Shown piece by piece: positions 41,500 to 56,393 of a stretch of 64,000 nucleotides of DNA (position 1 is the stretch's first letter; each line of letters begins with the position of its first letter). The position numbers were made by a program, and so were the translations under genes. This stretch comes from Nissolia schottii. Lineage: Eukaryota; Streptophyta; Magnoliopsida; Fabales; Fabaceae. Below the pieces are notes generated by a model, which had not been told where the DNA came from, made no database searches, and worked only from the letters and a program-made list of their open reading frames with translations. Location of the stretch: contig QANU01099983.1 of NCBI GenBank assembly GCA_003254905.1, positions 488,377-552,376 of the forward strand, given 5' to 3'.

Positions 41500-42740
41500 G
41501 CCCCCTCCCTGTGCTGGGAAAGCAATAGAAGTCAAACCTGCAAACTAGCATGTCCTAAAGCAAAATTAAAATTTTGATCAAAAAGCGAATTTATGATTTA
41601 AGGGTGTTCCTTCTATTTCTATATCATACTAATATTTTTTTATAAAAAAAATTATAATTAATAAGATGAATTTAAATTTTAACAAAATATATATATGAAA
41701 TGAGTAATTGATATATGATAAATTAAATTTAAAAATAATTATTTTAAACAGTTTTTTTTTTTTACAAATGAGTGACTCATATTTAATGATAATATCATGA
41801 CTTTTTAAAATATTTTTTTATTGTAAAATAAATAGAACATAAAATTCAATTACAGTCATTAATTTTTAATACGTAGTACCAGAATCATTACCCTTCCCTG
41901 TGGCACGATTAATGGAAACCGTCGGGGTCCACAATCGCCTTTGCTCTGTTGCTTTATTATTATTATTATTTTTTTAAATAAATACTCTGCCTTATTATAA
42001 GAATAAAATTTTAGTCTAATCTTGTCATGTCATTCATAAAACAACGTCATGTGACCCAATCCTTGTGCTAATACGAAATAATTTTTTCTAGCCTATATTC
42101 GTCCATTTTGTTTTACAATGTTGTCCATATATATACTAACGCTTTGGCTTCGAAAATCATGACCATGGTTTATATGCATTGATCGCATGAGTTGCTAATT
42201 AAGTTAATGAGAATGAAGAACTCAATGTACGAAATTGATATTCTTTACCAATTTTGTTAGGGTTACATTACTTTTTTTTAGTGTACACCATACAATTATC
42301 ACACTATTTGTATGGAATGAGTTCATTTCGTGTTTTATAATTGTTCTATTTTCTTTCATACATCTCATGAGTCGTGATCCTCACTCTCATCTCATGCGAG
42401 TGTGCACACTTTTTGACTAAAACAGTTCACGTTTCTCTCTCTCTTTCGTTCTCTTCTCATTTTTCTTACTCTCATTCAATACACAAGCTTTTACAAAGTA
42501 TCACACAACCTTTTGAGCCACAATACATAAACTTTTGTATGTGTATAAGTGATTCGAACCGTTTTGCGGATTAAGAGGTTCAAAGCATACAAAGCTAGAG
42601 ATTATGGGTTTGCAACCTTGTTTTCTAATTATTCTTTGTTCATACAAGAGAAAAGATGGAGTGTGTGGCTTCTGGGTTTCAAATCTGACATTTCCCTCTA
42701 GTGTGCGCCTTTTCTTTGTTGGACGACCTCATCTTCTTTG
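41500..42740. other. Intergenic, no gene seen
   Basis: AT-rich sequence. CTTTTACAAAGTATCACACAA near 42487 belongs with the ACACAAACTTTT-type repeats described at 43260-44030. Confidence 0.45.
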
Positions 42741-42749
42741 AGTCTAGGC

Positions 42750-43175
42750 CTACCTAACGGACTGGGCTAGCTTCTTCCTCTGCTTTGTCTGTCGTGCTCG
42801 ACCTATCTCTATTAGTCCCCTAGCTATGACTTGGGTGGCTTGCAAGACCTTTTGGGCAAAGACTCTTTCTTCCCCCTTTGATGCATAGTGACCCCCCAAA
42901 AGACCCATCTGGGTGAAAGAGGGAAATGGGTTCTTGCTGCCTTCCCTACATTCCTCGAACAAGTGCAAGGCAAGAGCTGGAAATAGCTTGGAGCCAATTC
43001 TCAGACAACGGGAGGGCATCCCTACATGGTCAAAATAAGGACAGATTTGTCTCATTCCTCTCTGCTCTCTTAGAGCCTTGGTCAAGGTTAAGATATTCTG
43101 TACAATGTAATATTTCAAACCCCTTTTGGCTTCTTTCCACACTCCATCTGGCGCAGTCTTTCCCCCAAGATCCAA
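42750..43175 (-). pseudogene. Unrecognised 141-codon ORF, possible repeat-derived fragment
   Basis: GC-richer than its surroundings, with a long open minus frame that has ordinary amino-acid composition (segments such as KEAKRGLKYYIVQNILTLTK and GSKLFPALALHLFEECREG). No initiator or splice context is convincing and no domain is recognised. Likely a piece of a transposable element coding region or a captured gene. Confidence 0.3.
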
Positions 43176-43259
43176 AGTAGGGCATCCTCTAGTGGCACAC
43201 TCCTGCGTGCCCTATGGTGGACCACTTGATGATGACCTCAATCGAACGGTTGATGATCC

Positions 43260-44030
43260 CTTTCGCTAGATGAGTACAAATAGGTCCCAACCAATAAGCA
43301 ACATATACAACAATCAATTTTAAAATTTGATAACAACATACACATACTATTGAACATAAAAACACAAGTATCAACACAAATTTACACAAAGAATTAATTA
43401 TTATTCAAAATTTTTGGATAAAAAATAACCACAAATCATATTTATACACAAACTTTTTTAATTGAACAACACAAACTTTTTAAAGATATTTACACAAATA
43501 AACAATGGTGCAATATATGCAAACTAACAAGCAACCAGTTTATAAAATTACGTAAAACCTTTAACTAACATTCAAATTTTCGGATTACTCGTAAGCACAA
43601 ATATACATAGACTTTTATGAAGTACTACACAAACTTTTGAACGATACACAAATTTGTATATGTGTATAAACAACATATACAACAATCAATTTTAAAATTG
43701 GGTAACAACATATAAAGACTCTTTATTCTATACAAATATTTCAAAATAGATGCACAAACTTTTGTGCTCACTTACACAAAAACAAAAAATAAGATGAAAA
43801 CGAAAAAGAAAAGCTCACATGCACACATTTTTTAACTACACAATTTTCTATAAAAATACACAATTTTTTTAACAATAAAAAATGACAGAAACAAAAATGA
43901 AAATTTTATATCCATAACGTCTTGTGAACTTTGGTGCTCGCTTACAAAAACTTTTCTTCAAAATTACTCAAACTTTGGAACACTAAAAAACAAAAAATAT
44001 GACAACAGAGAAAACAAAAAATCTCATATC
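43260..44030. repeat. Degenerate ACACAAACTTTT subrepeats
   Basis: The words ACACAAACTTTT, CACAAATTTG and CATATACAACAATCAATTTT (43305 and 43673) recur irregularly over about 770 bases. This looks like the decayed noncoding part of a repeat element. The 82-codon frame after it (44071-44319) is acidic at its start but unrecognised. Confidence 0.5.
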
Positions 44031-44329
44031 TATAATGTCTTACTAAGAATAAAAACGAATAAGAAAAAAAATGGATGTTGACACCCAACCCAAGAAGGAG
44101 GAGGAGGACGAGATTTGTACCTCCTCGTTCCCAATCGAATCTTTGGACGTCATTGCAAACTACTTTGAGATGAAGATGATTATGATGGCAGTGATTGAAG
44201 GAGATGAGATGAAGATGATTACGATAAAAAAGAAAAAATGGAATGAGATGAGTGATAACAAAAGCTGGATTTGTGAGTGTCTAAGAGGTGGGGGTTTTCG
44301 ATCAAATGGAGGGATGTGACTTTGAAACG

Positions 44330-45490
44330 CGTGGGTTACCGTAAAAATTATTAGAGATACGTATAAATTAATGGTGGCGGTACGGTGACATCTAAATTTG
44401 GTGTGCCCATATCAGTTTTTGTTTTTGCTGTAATATTAATTTTGGAATGAACCTTAGTTTAGCTTCTTTGTAGTTAAATTAGGTGGTTTCTTAAATACCT
44501 CATGAGATAAATATCTCATGCTACTTAATTTATCTATTTTTTTTATAATTTTCAACAATCAAATTCATCAAATTTTATTATCATTATATGATCTAATATG
44601 ACATATTAATGAATTATATGGTCTAATATGATAAATTAATATTTTTAATACAATATTTGTAGAGAGGTGCATCGTAAACTTAAATTGTCTGCAAATCTCT
44701 AAGTTTCTTATAAGTTAATTTTTTTAATGATTTAATTAATAAAAAATTTATTACGATCATATAAAATATAAAATAATAACAAATTCGATGAATTAAATTT
44801 TAAAAGTTATAAAAATAAATAACTGAAGTAATATAAGATATTTATTCATAAATATTTGAAAAAATTATGTTAAATTAACGCACCATAAACGGTTAATGAT
44901 TGAGGAGTTGGTGGCGACAATTGGTTTGACCAACTATAGCACTAAACATTTACGCTTATCATCATCCTTTTTTCTTTGTCGCCCAATTTTTCATTTTTGT
45001 TTGCGTATGGATATGGCTTGTCTCCTTCACCTTCCTTCAAAATTTTCCATCCAACTGACCCCAAATTTCAATTCTTGTGAAACACTTTAATTTTTTTTAA
45101 TTTCTTTTTTCGTTGTGATACGAATCAGTTTGTGTTAGCTAATTGATATTTATCAAGATTTTGGACTAGCTAGGGTTCACGTAGCATTATGGAACATGTT
45201 ATGACAGGACAAGCACTCAATTGAAATAACAAAAATAATTGACCACCAACCTAACGAACATGAAAGAGCAATTATTTGAGTGATTGTTACTGACTTAAAT
45301 CTCTCCACGTATATCACATACTGTTTATAGTATCTATAGACACTAACTACTATAGTTTGTGTGGTTGAGTAGTAGTAACAATCGTTAGATATATTTCAAT
45401 AACAATTTTTAAGTAGTACTATTTAATACAGACCCTTTTGTAATGTGGAGATTAAGAATAATTATTAATGTTAGATTAGGTTAAAACATA
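44330..45490. other. Intergenic, no gene seen
   Basis: AT-rich spacer with no recognisable gene. Confidence 0.45.
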
Positions 45491-45494
45491 ATCA

Positions 45495-46220
45495 CTTATC
45501 TCCTTGTGGTCATTAAGGGGTTGACATAGGGTGGTGCCATAAGATATGTCCCAAATATGTCTACAAAGAGACAAGAATGGGAACTATGAGGGGTTATGAA
45601 TTGAAGGGCTTTGGGCCTTGCCTCACATTCCAAAGATACCATAGGATCTTCTCCAAGGCCTTTTTGGCTAGCTAGCGAGCTTAGAGAGCAAGCCAAAAAC
45701 GCGCCCTCACAGCAAGCCTGCAGGTGACAACAGCAAAATAGTCTCCAGACAGGCACCAGGGCTCATCTGACGCGCCCCTCTGGCGACCTGCCAACAAAGC
45801 AGCACCTTTCACCAACCTTGCACACTTTAGCGACCTTTTCACCATTGTTTAGGATAGAGGAACAAAAGGAGGTTTTGTCCATACTAGGTTTTTTGTGAAA
45901 GGAACTTGCATTGGGATGGAGTGGTGGTGACAAGTGAGGGGTGAGCAGAAAGAAGCCCTGCTGGGGCAGTCTTTGAAAGGGACACATCAAAAGAATCCAA
46001 AGTATGAAAAAAGAAGAGGAAAAACCAGATAAGGAAGGAGATTTTCGGAGAGAACAGACAGAGTGATAGCCTAGAGAACACACACATACACACCCAGCAG
46101 AAACCAGCAAAAAACACATCAGAACGAAGAAGCCCAGACCCGAAGGTGTATCTGAAATCAACCTGAAATTGCTTGCTCTCAGTTTCATAGCTGAACCACT
46201 AACACTAGGGCTTGGATTGG
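45495..46220 (-). repeat. GC-richer island with two long minus-strand frames, unrecognised
   Basis: Base composition rises sharply between AT-rich flanks. Two minus frames (45496-45756, 86 codons; 45763-46188, 141 codons) lie nearly end to end. The second begins MKLRASNFRLISDTPSGLG and has a hydrophobic segment (about residues 19-38). I recognise no family. The sharp edges suggest an inserted element or captured host sequence. Confidence 0.35.
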
Positions 46221-46479
46221 AAGACAGGGTTGTTCACCCCTCACCATCCAACCCTCATATTCCTCATTTTCTTCCTTTTCCTTTCATCTATTTTCTTTCA
46301 CATTTCCCTTCCTACATTCCTTAAGTTTCAAAACAAGTTTAAGAACCATCAATCTCACATTCATTCATTATCATTTTTATATTTTAAACTTGTTTATCAA
46401 AACGGTTTAAATCACTACTTTTTAAATGGCCACATGAATGATATTGTGGACATTGGTCAACGAACATTTAAATTGTGAA

Positions 46480-46850
46480 CAATAAATTAATGCTAATAAT
46501 TGTTAGTTGCAGTCTGCACAGAGAATTTCAGATATACAGGTGAGCGACTAAGTAAGTAGTAATACTAGAAAGACAATTATACCACTTCAGGTATTACCAC
46601 AGTATAGAGTTTCAGATTTGGATAAGTATTTCAATCAATTTTCTAAATTGCTATGTTAGATGTGTGGGGGGGGGGGGGGGCTTGTTCTAAAAGACTTGCA
46701 GCTAGAGTTGCTGAAGGTTTTGGGGGCAGAGGATCTTCAAGCGTCAGATGGTATGGGAACAAGTTTGCAAGAACACCCTGATGCTCAAATTAAAATGTGA
46801 ATAATATGTGATAATAATTGATATGATAAATATCTTGTGAGTGATCCGAG
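46480..46850. other. Intergenic with a G15 run
   Basis: A homopolymer of about 15 G lies at 46666-46680. Nothing else is seen. Confidence 0.6.
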
Positions 46851-47090
46851 GGGTGGACCTACTCAGCCCAAGGGGAGCAGTGGCCCCAAAACAAATTGAT
46901 TTTGTTGTAATTTATACACTTTCAATCTCAAATTTTAATAAAGCTCATAAACAAAAATGTTAATCTAAATAGCACAAACCTAATTAATGAAGACTTAAAC
47001 ACGGGAGACACAACAAAAATTTTTGTCGTTATTCATTTAGAAGCAATGAAAATCCCCCCCCTTCCATGAAGGGCTTAGCTCACCCTTGAT
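46851..47090. mobile_element. Possible short hAT/MITE-like element
   Basis: The left end GAGGGGTGGACCTACTCAGCCC and the complement of the right end (AAGGGTGAGCTAAGCCC) are imperfect inverted partners about 240 bp apart around an AT-rich centre. I see no coding capacity and no clear target duplication. Confidence 0.3.
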
Positions 47091-47099
47091 TAGTTCCCT

Positions 47100-47950
47100 T
47101 TTTATATTGTTTCGATAATTATATATTATCTATTAAATTTTAATATACTTTTATATTTATTTAATTAAATCCATTATTCAACTAATGACGTATAAGTTTA
47201 ACAAGTGATCTAGTGGTGCAACTCAGCCGGGTCAAGTTTAATAACTACAATAATGATATATAATGTGACACTTTTTTACTCTAATATGCATGACAGGAGA
47301 TCATACAATGATAATTTCAAGTTAAATAAAATATAAAACAAAAAAAAAAAAAGGTAAACCTAAAATTAGTGATTTGTTATTTGTCACATAGTCATCGAAC
47401 ATAAATCTCTCCAGCGGTCTATTGTTTTTCTAATGACTATGGTCGATAGTGCTGCATTGACAAATTTTGTTATATAAAAATTTTCAAAGAAGAATTAAAA
47501 TGAAAATTTCAATATTCATATAAACAGCTTTGCATTTAGGATACTTCTAAGTTACATCCTATAACTTATGATGAATGATACACCAAATGAAAATAAGTTA
47601 GTCCATGGTGAACTTTGAAACACTCTAACTAGCTAGTCCACGCTTAAGTCGCAAACTTGCCTACTAAGTTGTTATCTGCTTTAGTTGGGATAGTACTTAA
47701 TCCCAATTAACCGTTTGAAAGTATAGTTACTTAGAAAATATGGACCAAATTTTTTCTTTCTTTTATATGATTCATAGCATAAAGCAGGAGCCTTGTAATT
47801 CGTAGAACATGTAATGCGGGTAGTAACGTAACATGTTTAATTAACATTAAAGGAGATAATAAACAAGTAAACCTAGTACCAACCATTGGTCCATATCATA
47901 TATTCACACTCGGATACACGTGTACTAATATAGCTGTCACGTACAAATAT
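47100..47950. other. Intergenic, no gene seen
   Basis: AT-rich, including an A13 run near 47340. Confidence 0.45.
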
Positions 47951-48180
47951 TTAACACAATAGTGGTACTATCACATAGGGTCTATTAGCTACAAGCCTAT
48001 TCTTCGGCTCCTTCTTCGGGTACTGCTCCTCCTCGTTCTGTTCAACTCCTTGCTCCACCTCAATTCCTGGAGTCATGAATGAGTGGGGTGAGAACATAGC
48101 GCTCTCAGTGGGAAGCCAAAGGATCTGGGAACTTCTTATTCTCATTGATGATCTAGGCCGCTCAAGGATCTCTAGGTATC
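47951..48180 (-). mobile_element. Fragment of an old repeat, probably LTR-element related
   Basis: On the minus strand it contains TCCCACTGAGAGCGC, ATGTTCTCACCCC and GACTCCAGGAATTGAGG; a related series (TCCCACTGAGAACGC, TGTTCTCACCCCC, GTTCCAGGTGCAT) stands at about 63510-63560. Such blocks typify the noncoding 3' interior of plant LTR elements. It is a broken fossil fragment; the family is not identified. Confidence 0.3.
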
Positions 48181-48480
48181 ACAATTATAATCTACCAACC
48201 AGTTATTAATATTCCTGCTAAACCTGAGCGGCTCACTAGAATTTTCTATGTGATAGGGAACCTATTCTTCATTATCTAAGTCATCTGTTCTCTAGTATGA
48301 CTCCTAAATCACATATAGTCACATACTGTCACGTAATTCACATAGCTACTCTACTGTATTAAAATCTTCATTTTCTGAAAATCATTTTATCTACAAGTTT
48401 CAGCTAGCCTCCACTTATAACCGTGCCCATTTTAATTATAAGTTTCAGCTGCCATCCACTTATAGTTCTGCTCTATATAT

Positions 48481-48740
48481 AAGCAGTTATGCCCTCGTCC
48501 CTTGTAGTTGCGGCCACACCGCTACAACCACACTTACAGCTCGCATCGTGGAGGTCAGGTCGCGCTAAACCTAAAGGGTCTCACCTGAAGGGTCTTGGCC
48601 CTGTAATTCTCACCAACCACGACCGAGGTGACCATCCTATGATGACGGTGGGGTCGAACCTACGACTCGACCGAGACTTGTTGCTTGGTTTTGATATGCT
48701 TTTGATAGTTGTTTTTTGTTCTTCTTGTTACTAGTTAGAG
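48481..48740. other. GC-richer patch of unknown nature
   Basis: A patch with an 81-codon open plus frame (48489-48734) between AT-rich flanks. No domain is recognised. Confidence 0.3.
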
Positions 48741-49440
48741 ATTTTTTGTTGTTGATTTTGTTAACTCTTGTAGCGGATGTTCTTGATTAGTTGTTTGGTA
48801 TGAGATAAAGAAGGGTAAAATTGTTAGTATAATTAGCCACATTTTTAAACTATTGTTAAATGTATATGTTCCATCATAGTCCACAAATGGATCATTCTCC
48901 TTAATTTACTTGGGGTAACTTTGAAGAATCCTTGCCTTTAATGCATTCAAGTTTAAAAGATTATATTTCTTAATAAAATTTATAATTTGTTTTATTCTTT
49001 ATATTGCAACTTGCTATGTAAACATAAGGACCTTTTTGTATGATGAGATCGAATCACAAGATAAGAGAATCTGAACCCAATGCCAAAATGGAAATTGTTG
49101 GGATTTATTTTGGTAAATTTAGAGAGAAAAAAATCCGGTACTAAAATTTTAAATTAAGACACAAAAGTAAAGGGAAAAAAAACGTAGAATAGCATTTCAT
49201 ACCAAAAATAGATTTATTGGAAATTAAGGCACGTGGGATATGGGAATGAAAAATAATACGGTGGGCGCTTCCCTTTTTTACCAAAGGTTTACCGTGGTCC
49301 CCTTCAAGAAATTAACATCCAATCAATTCAGGCAAAAAAATAATTATGGAAATAAAGGGGGTAAAAATACATTAAAGTAAAGTAGGAAAACAGTGGCTGG
49401 CTACGTTGCACAAACTGCGGAGACAAATGGAGGGGTAGAT
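48741..49440. other. Intergenic upstream of the bZIP gene, no gene seen
   Basis: AT-rich sequence leading into the bZIP promoter. Confidence 0.45.
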
Positions 49441-49807
49441 TAGAGATTAGGACAGATTAAGAGAGAGAGAAATGAGGTCGGAATGAAATTGAAATGCGCA
49501 GGAAATGCGAAATGAGATTCTTATTAAATTCACGCGTAGTAGTCATGAAATCCGTGTTAGTAGTAGTTGTAGTCATCGTCGTCCTTGTAGTAGAAAGAGA
49601 AAAATATATATTTAGAGAGAGAAAAAGCTTCCCATTGTTTTCTTTGTTTTTAGTACATTTTCTCTCATTGTCTCTGAGAAGAGTGAATCGTGGAGAGATA
49701 AGCGCCTGCTCCTTCGGCATTTCCGCCAGAAATTCACCTTAAATATTCCCCTGTCAGAATTTCACATTGGTAGAGAGCAGAAGAAGAAGAAGAAGAAGAA
49801 AAGAAAA
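49441..49807 (+). promoter_or_regulatory. bZIP gene leader region with GA-rich tract
   Basis: Purine-rich words GAGAGAGAGA (near 49460) and a GAA repeat at 49779-49806 directly before the ATG are typical of plant promoters and leaders. A TATA-like AAATATATATTTAG lies near 49602. The transcription start cannot be fixed from sequence. Confidence 0.5.
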
Positions 49808-53025
<3,218 letters not shown>

Positions 53026-54480
53026 GTTGAGAAGGATATTGCACTCTGTTTCAAAAGTTTCATTGCCTGTCCTGCTCGGACAGTAGTTTGAAGTCCATAT
53101 ATACAGGTCCAAATTCCTGTCTTATATTTAAATTATATCTTTATATTTAATTCAGTATATATCTTGAATTGTAGCATTATTTGGACATGATTTGTTTTGT
53201 GATGAAGTTTAGAAGAAGAAAAAAACTGTTACAATTTCCTTATGTAAAGAAATGACCATTCCATAATATGCTTATTCGATTACTAATGGCCCGCCCTAAT
53301 GCTAGTCCTTAATTTGTGGTTTGACCAAATTTAAGTGCTTATTAATATCTATGGCAATGAGTAGGATTAAGCTTTATCTAAGCAAAAGTAAACTTTTACA
53401 TTCCACAAGGAAAAGACGTCTGAAATGGTGATGATTACACTTGCTTCTACTAACCTTTTTCTTTCTGAAAGTTGCTTTTATATCCGAGAACTAATATATT
53501 GAAAAATTAATTATAATGACAATTGATCTCTCCAAGAAATCTAACTAGATCTTTACCTGAAGTTGCTTCTTCCAAAATTCGCCCATTCATCGCTACTTTT
53601 CTAACTCGGTTGCTTCAAAACAAAGAAAACCACATTTATCTTCAGTCCCTATCCATTAGACATATGTCATTTTTAATGCATCAATTCCTTACCATGTCTT
53701 ACGGAATTGTTCACATATATTTGCCTAAGAAAACCGTTTGGACGAATAGAAGTCTATAAACGTTCAATCCATTAAATTGATGTCACGTTCCATAATTGAG
53801 GCATAAGGACTCTATAGTCCAACATAAGCTGTTGCAATCTACGTTATAGCTGTTATTAGGTCCAGAATACTTCATCTTCGGTCCCAATAATATATTATCC
53901 ATTGTCATTGACATATATCTTTAATTATTTTATCAATAAACGTTAGATGCAGTGACGGGTAAGTTTGATTTAAAGTTTACATTTTGAAAGGGAAAAAGAA
54001 AAGAATAAGAGGGTAAAAAATAATTCCATGGGACTCATAAGAATGTATGTGAAAATATTTTTGGTTAAAAACAAAGAAAATCTCGCTTATCTTAAGCATC
54101 GCATAATAGTGAATTCTTTTAGATGCACCATAATGTGCCATTCAATAGCATTTTCTTAACAAATCTTCATCTCATTTTAAGCAGCAGCGCATGCTTAATC
54201 TAAACCTTTTTTTTAGGAAAAAAATATAACAATTTATTAAATTTATGTTAAATAATAATATGAAGTTGATTTCTATTGCCATTGCATCAAAATGATTCTT
54301 AAATAAGTAAAAGACAATCACACACAAAAAAAAAAAAAATTAGCACGTGTACTGTGTAAACTTAATGTCACGTGCAAACTGATGTAGTCATCTTGTTTTC
54401 TAGGTCCCTTTTACCTTGTGTCAATACCATTTTGTGTCAATACCATTTCTCAGAAGATAGCGATTAAAGATTAAAGTGAT
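53026..54480. other. bZIP 3' flank and intergenic, no gene seen
   Basis: The first 250 bases are probably 3'UTR. An A-run is present at about 54326. The 78-codon frame at 53523 is unsupported. Confidence 0.5.
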
Positions 54481-54484
54481 TATT

Positions 54485-54580
54485 ATGGGTGGGAATAGGC
54501 CAGACGGCCTGTCAGGGCCTGCAGCCAGACCCAGGCTATTACAAAAGCCTGTTAAGTCTGTCAGGCTGGCCTGTTTACTC
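54485..54580. repeat. Short CAGGCCTG-like repeat patch
   Basis: TAGGCCAGACGGCCTGTCAGG and later GTCAGGCTGGCCTG give a dense set of near-palindromic CCTG/CAGG words. It lies beside the fold-back element and could be its outer edge. Confidence 0.35.
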
Positions 54581-55215
54581 ACAAATGTTCATTTTTGTTT
54601 ACACAAAGAACAAACTTATGTAAGCTTCAATGAGACTCGAACGCAAGACCTCTGTCATTCCCAGCAACGCCTTATCCACTAGACTAGCATTACTTTTTGC
54701 AACATTTTATGCAATCATATTTATTAATATAATTTTATTATTTAATTTTTCTTTAAAGAAACCATAATCTAAAGAGTCTATAGGACTCTCCCACACTCAC
54801 ACTCTCATCTCATCTAAATAATGTGTGAGAGTTTTGCTGGCATTTTCCTTTTTATTTTTTGTTGGTCAAATGCCATATATTCTGTTTATGATCTTACTTT
54901 CACATACTAAGCAAGAGAATTGGTGATATACATAACAAGTTGAGCAAACTTTTTTTGGGATATGGACTTTGATTTTTTAATGATAAAATCAATGGCTGAA
55001 AACTTGATTTTCCTCTCACATAAAGGATATTCACGTTGTTCAGACTTGTCATTTGATTTGCTTCTTCATGGGCATCCCCAATAGCTTGCAACTTTAGAGT
55101 TTCAATTCTTTATTGAAAATGTCTTTTTGATTCATATTGAGTTTATACACTCTTGCTTGTTATATAGTAAATGTTATATATTCAGTTAAACTCCTTTCTC
55201 TCAAGAAATACCTTT

Positions 55216-55217
<2 letters not shown>

Positions 55218-55253
<36 letters not shown>
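55218..55253. repeat. (AT)n microsatellite
   Basis: About 18 AT units inside the loop of the fold-back element. Confidence 0.95.
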
Positions 55254-55256
<3 letters not shown>

Positions 55257-55506
55257 TTTTTTTACTTTAGAATATTATTATATTAAGAAATTAAGTTATT
55301 AACAAAAATAATACTTTGTTATGATTATTTTTGAAAAATTAAAAATTGCATATTTTTTTTAATTTTTAATTTTTATGATAAAAAAATATACAGGCAGGTC
55401 TATCACTGATATATGACATTTTACCAACAAAAAACATAAAGGAAAATGTCAGCAAAGGTCTCTCACATTATTTAGATGAGATGAGAGTGTGAGTGTGGGA
55501 GAGTCC

Positions 55507-56393
55507 TGTTAAACATCTTGAATGACACTAGTAAAAGGACACAACAAAGACTACAGAGAAAATAGAGAGAACAAGAAATAATAGAATTGTATTATGAGAG
55601 TTGTGTATCTTTACATAGGAGGCTGAGCCTATTTATAGGCTGAAGACTCAACGGCCAAACACAACGGCCAAAAATAAATTACAATCAATTAATAAGACTC
55701 AATCAAATCAAATCAATTATGATCATTAATATAAAATATTCGTAACACCCTCCCCCAAGCTAAAGCTCCCCGAGCTTTAAGCTTGTCATAGTTCAACGGA
55801 GGGCTCAGTGGAGCGGAACCAACAAAACGGAGGCAACAAAGACTAGACGGAACCAGCGAAGGCAACTGTGGCTGGGCGAAACCAGCGAAGGCAACAGTGG
55901 CTGGGCAAAACCAGCGAAGGCAACAGTGGCTGGGCGGAACCAGTGAAGGCAGCAACGGAGGCAACATGGGCGGAACCAACTAAGGCAACATCGAGAGCTA
56001 GGCGGAACTAGCGAAGGCAACAATGATAGGCAACAATCGAGACTATGCGGAGGCAAATTAAGTCAACATCAAGATTATGTAAAGGCGGTTAAGGGGAAAA
56101 TTAGCGAAAGCGGGAATATGGGTTCAAGGTGGGAACCATGGCTCTGATACCATGTTAAACATCTTGAATGACACTAGTAAAAGGACACAACAAAGACTAT
56201 AGAGAAAATACAGAGAACAAGAAATAATAGAATTGTATTATGAGAGTTGCGTATCTTTACATAGTAGGCTGAGCCTATTTATAGGCTGACGACTCAACGG
56301 TCAAACACAACGGCCAAAAATAAATTACAATCAATAAATAAGACTAAATCAAATCAAATCAATTATGATCATTAATATAAAATATTCTTAAGA
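55507..56393 (-). mobile_element. TRIM-like small LTR retroelement
   Basis: Two direct repeats of 241 bp (55507-55747 and 56153-56393) bound a 405-bp interior. On the minus strand they start TGTTACGAATA and end GATGTTTAACA; the left repeat on that strand is followed by TGGTATCAGAGCCATGG, an initiator-Met tRNA primer-binding site, and a G-rich polypurine tract (AGCTTGGGGGAGGG) precedes the other repeat. It has no protein-coding capacity. It is a fossil-type non-autonomous copy, structurally whole; the repeats differ at roughly ten places (about 4%), which points to an age of a few million years at most. Confidence 0.85.
55850..55960. repeat. Minisatellite inside the small LTR element
   Basis: About four tandem units of 27-28 bp built on ACCAGCGAAGGCAACAGTGG. 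It explains the long in-frame minus-strand frames here (repeated FAGF-type peptides), which are not genes. Confidence 0.8.

Noticed and set aside
54625-54690. tRNA-like ACTCGAAC plus TATCCACTAGACTAG
   Set aside because: No complete tRNA arms can be drawn; it is part of the fold-back element arm and is repeated in the other arm.
55713-56056. Minus frames of repeated Leu/Pro/Phe peptides
   Set aside because: They are translations of the minisatellite inside the small LTR element.
56130-56155. tRNA-Met-like word GGCTCTGATACCATG
   Set aside because: It is the primer-binding site of the small LTR element, not a tRNA gene; no cloverleaf surrounds it.
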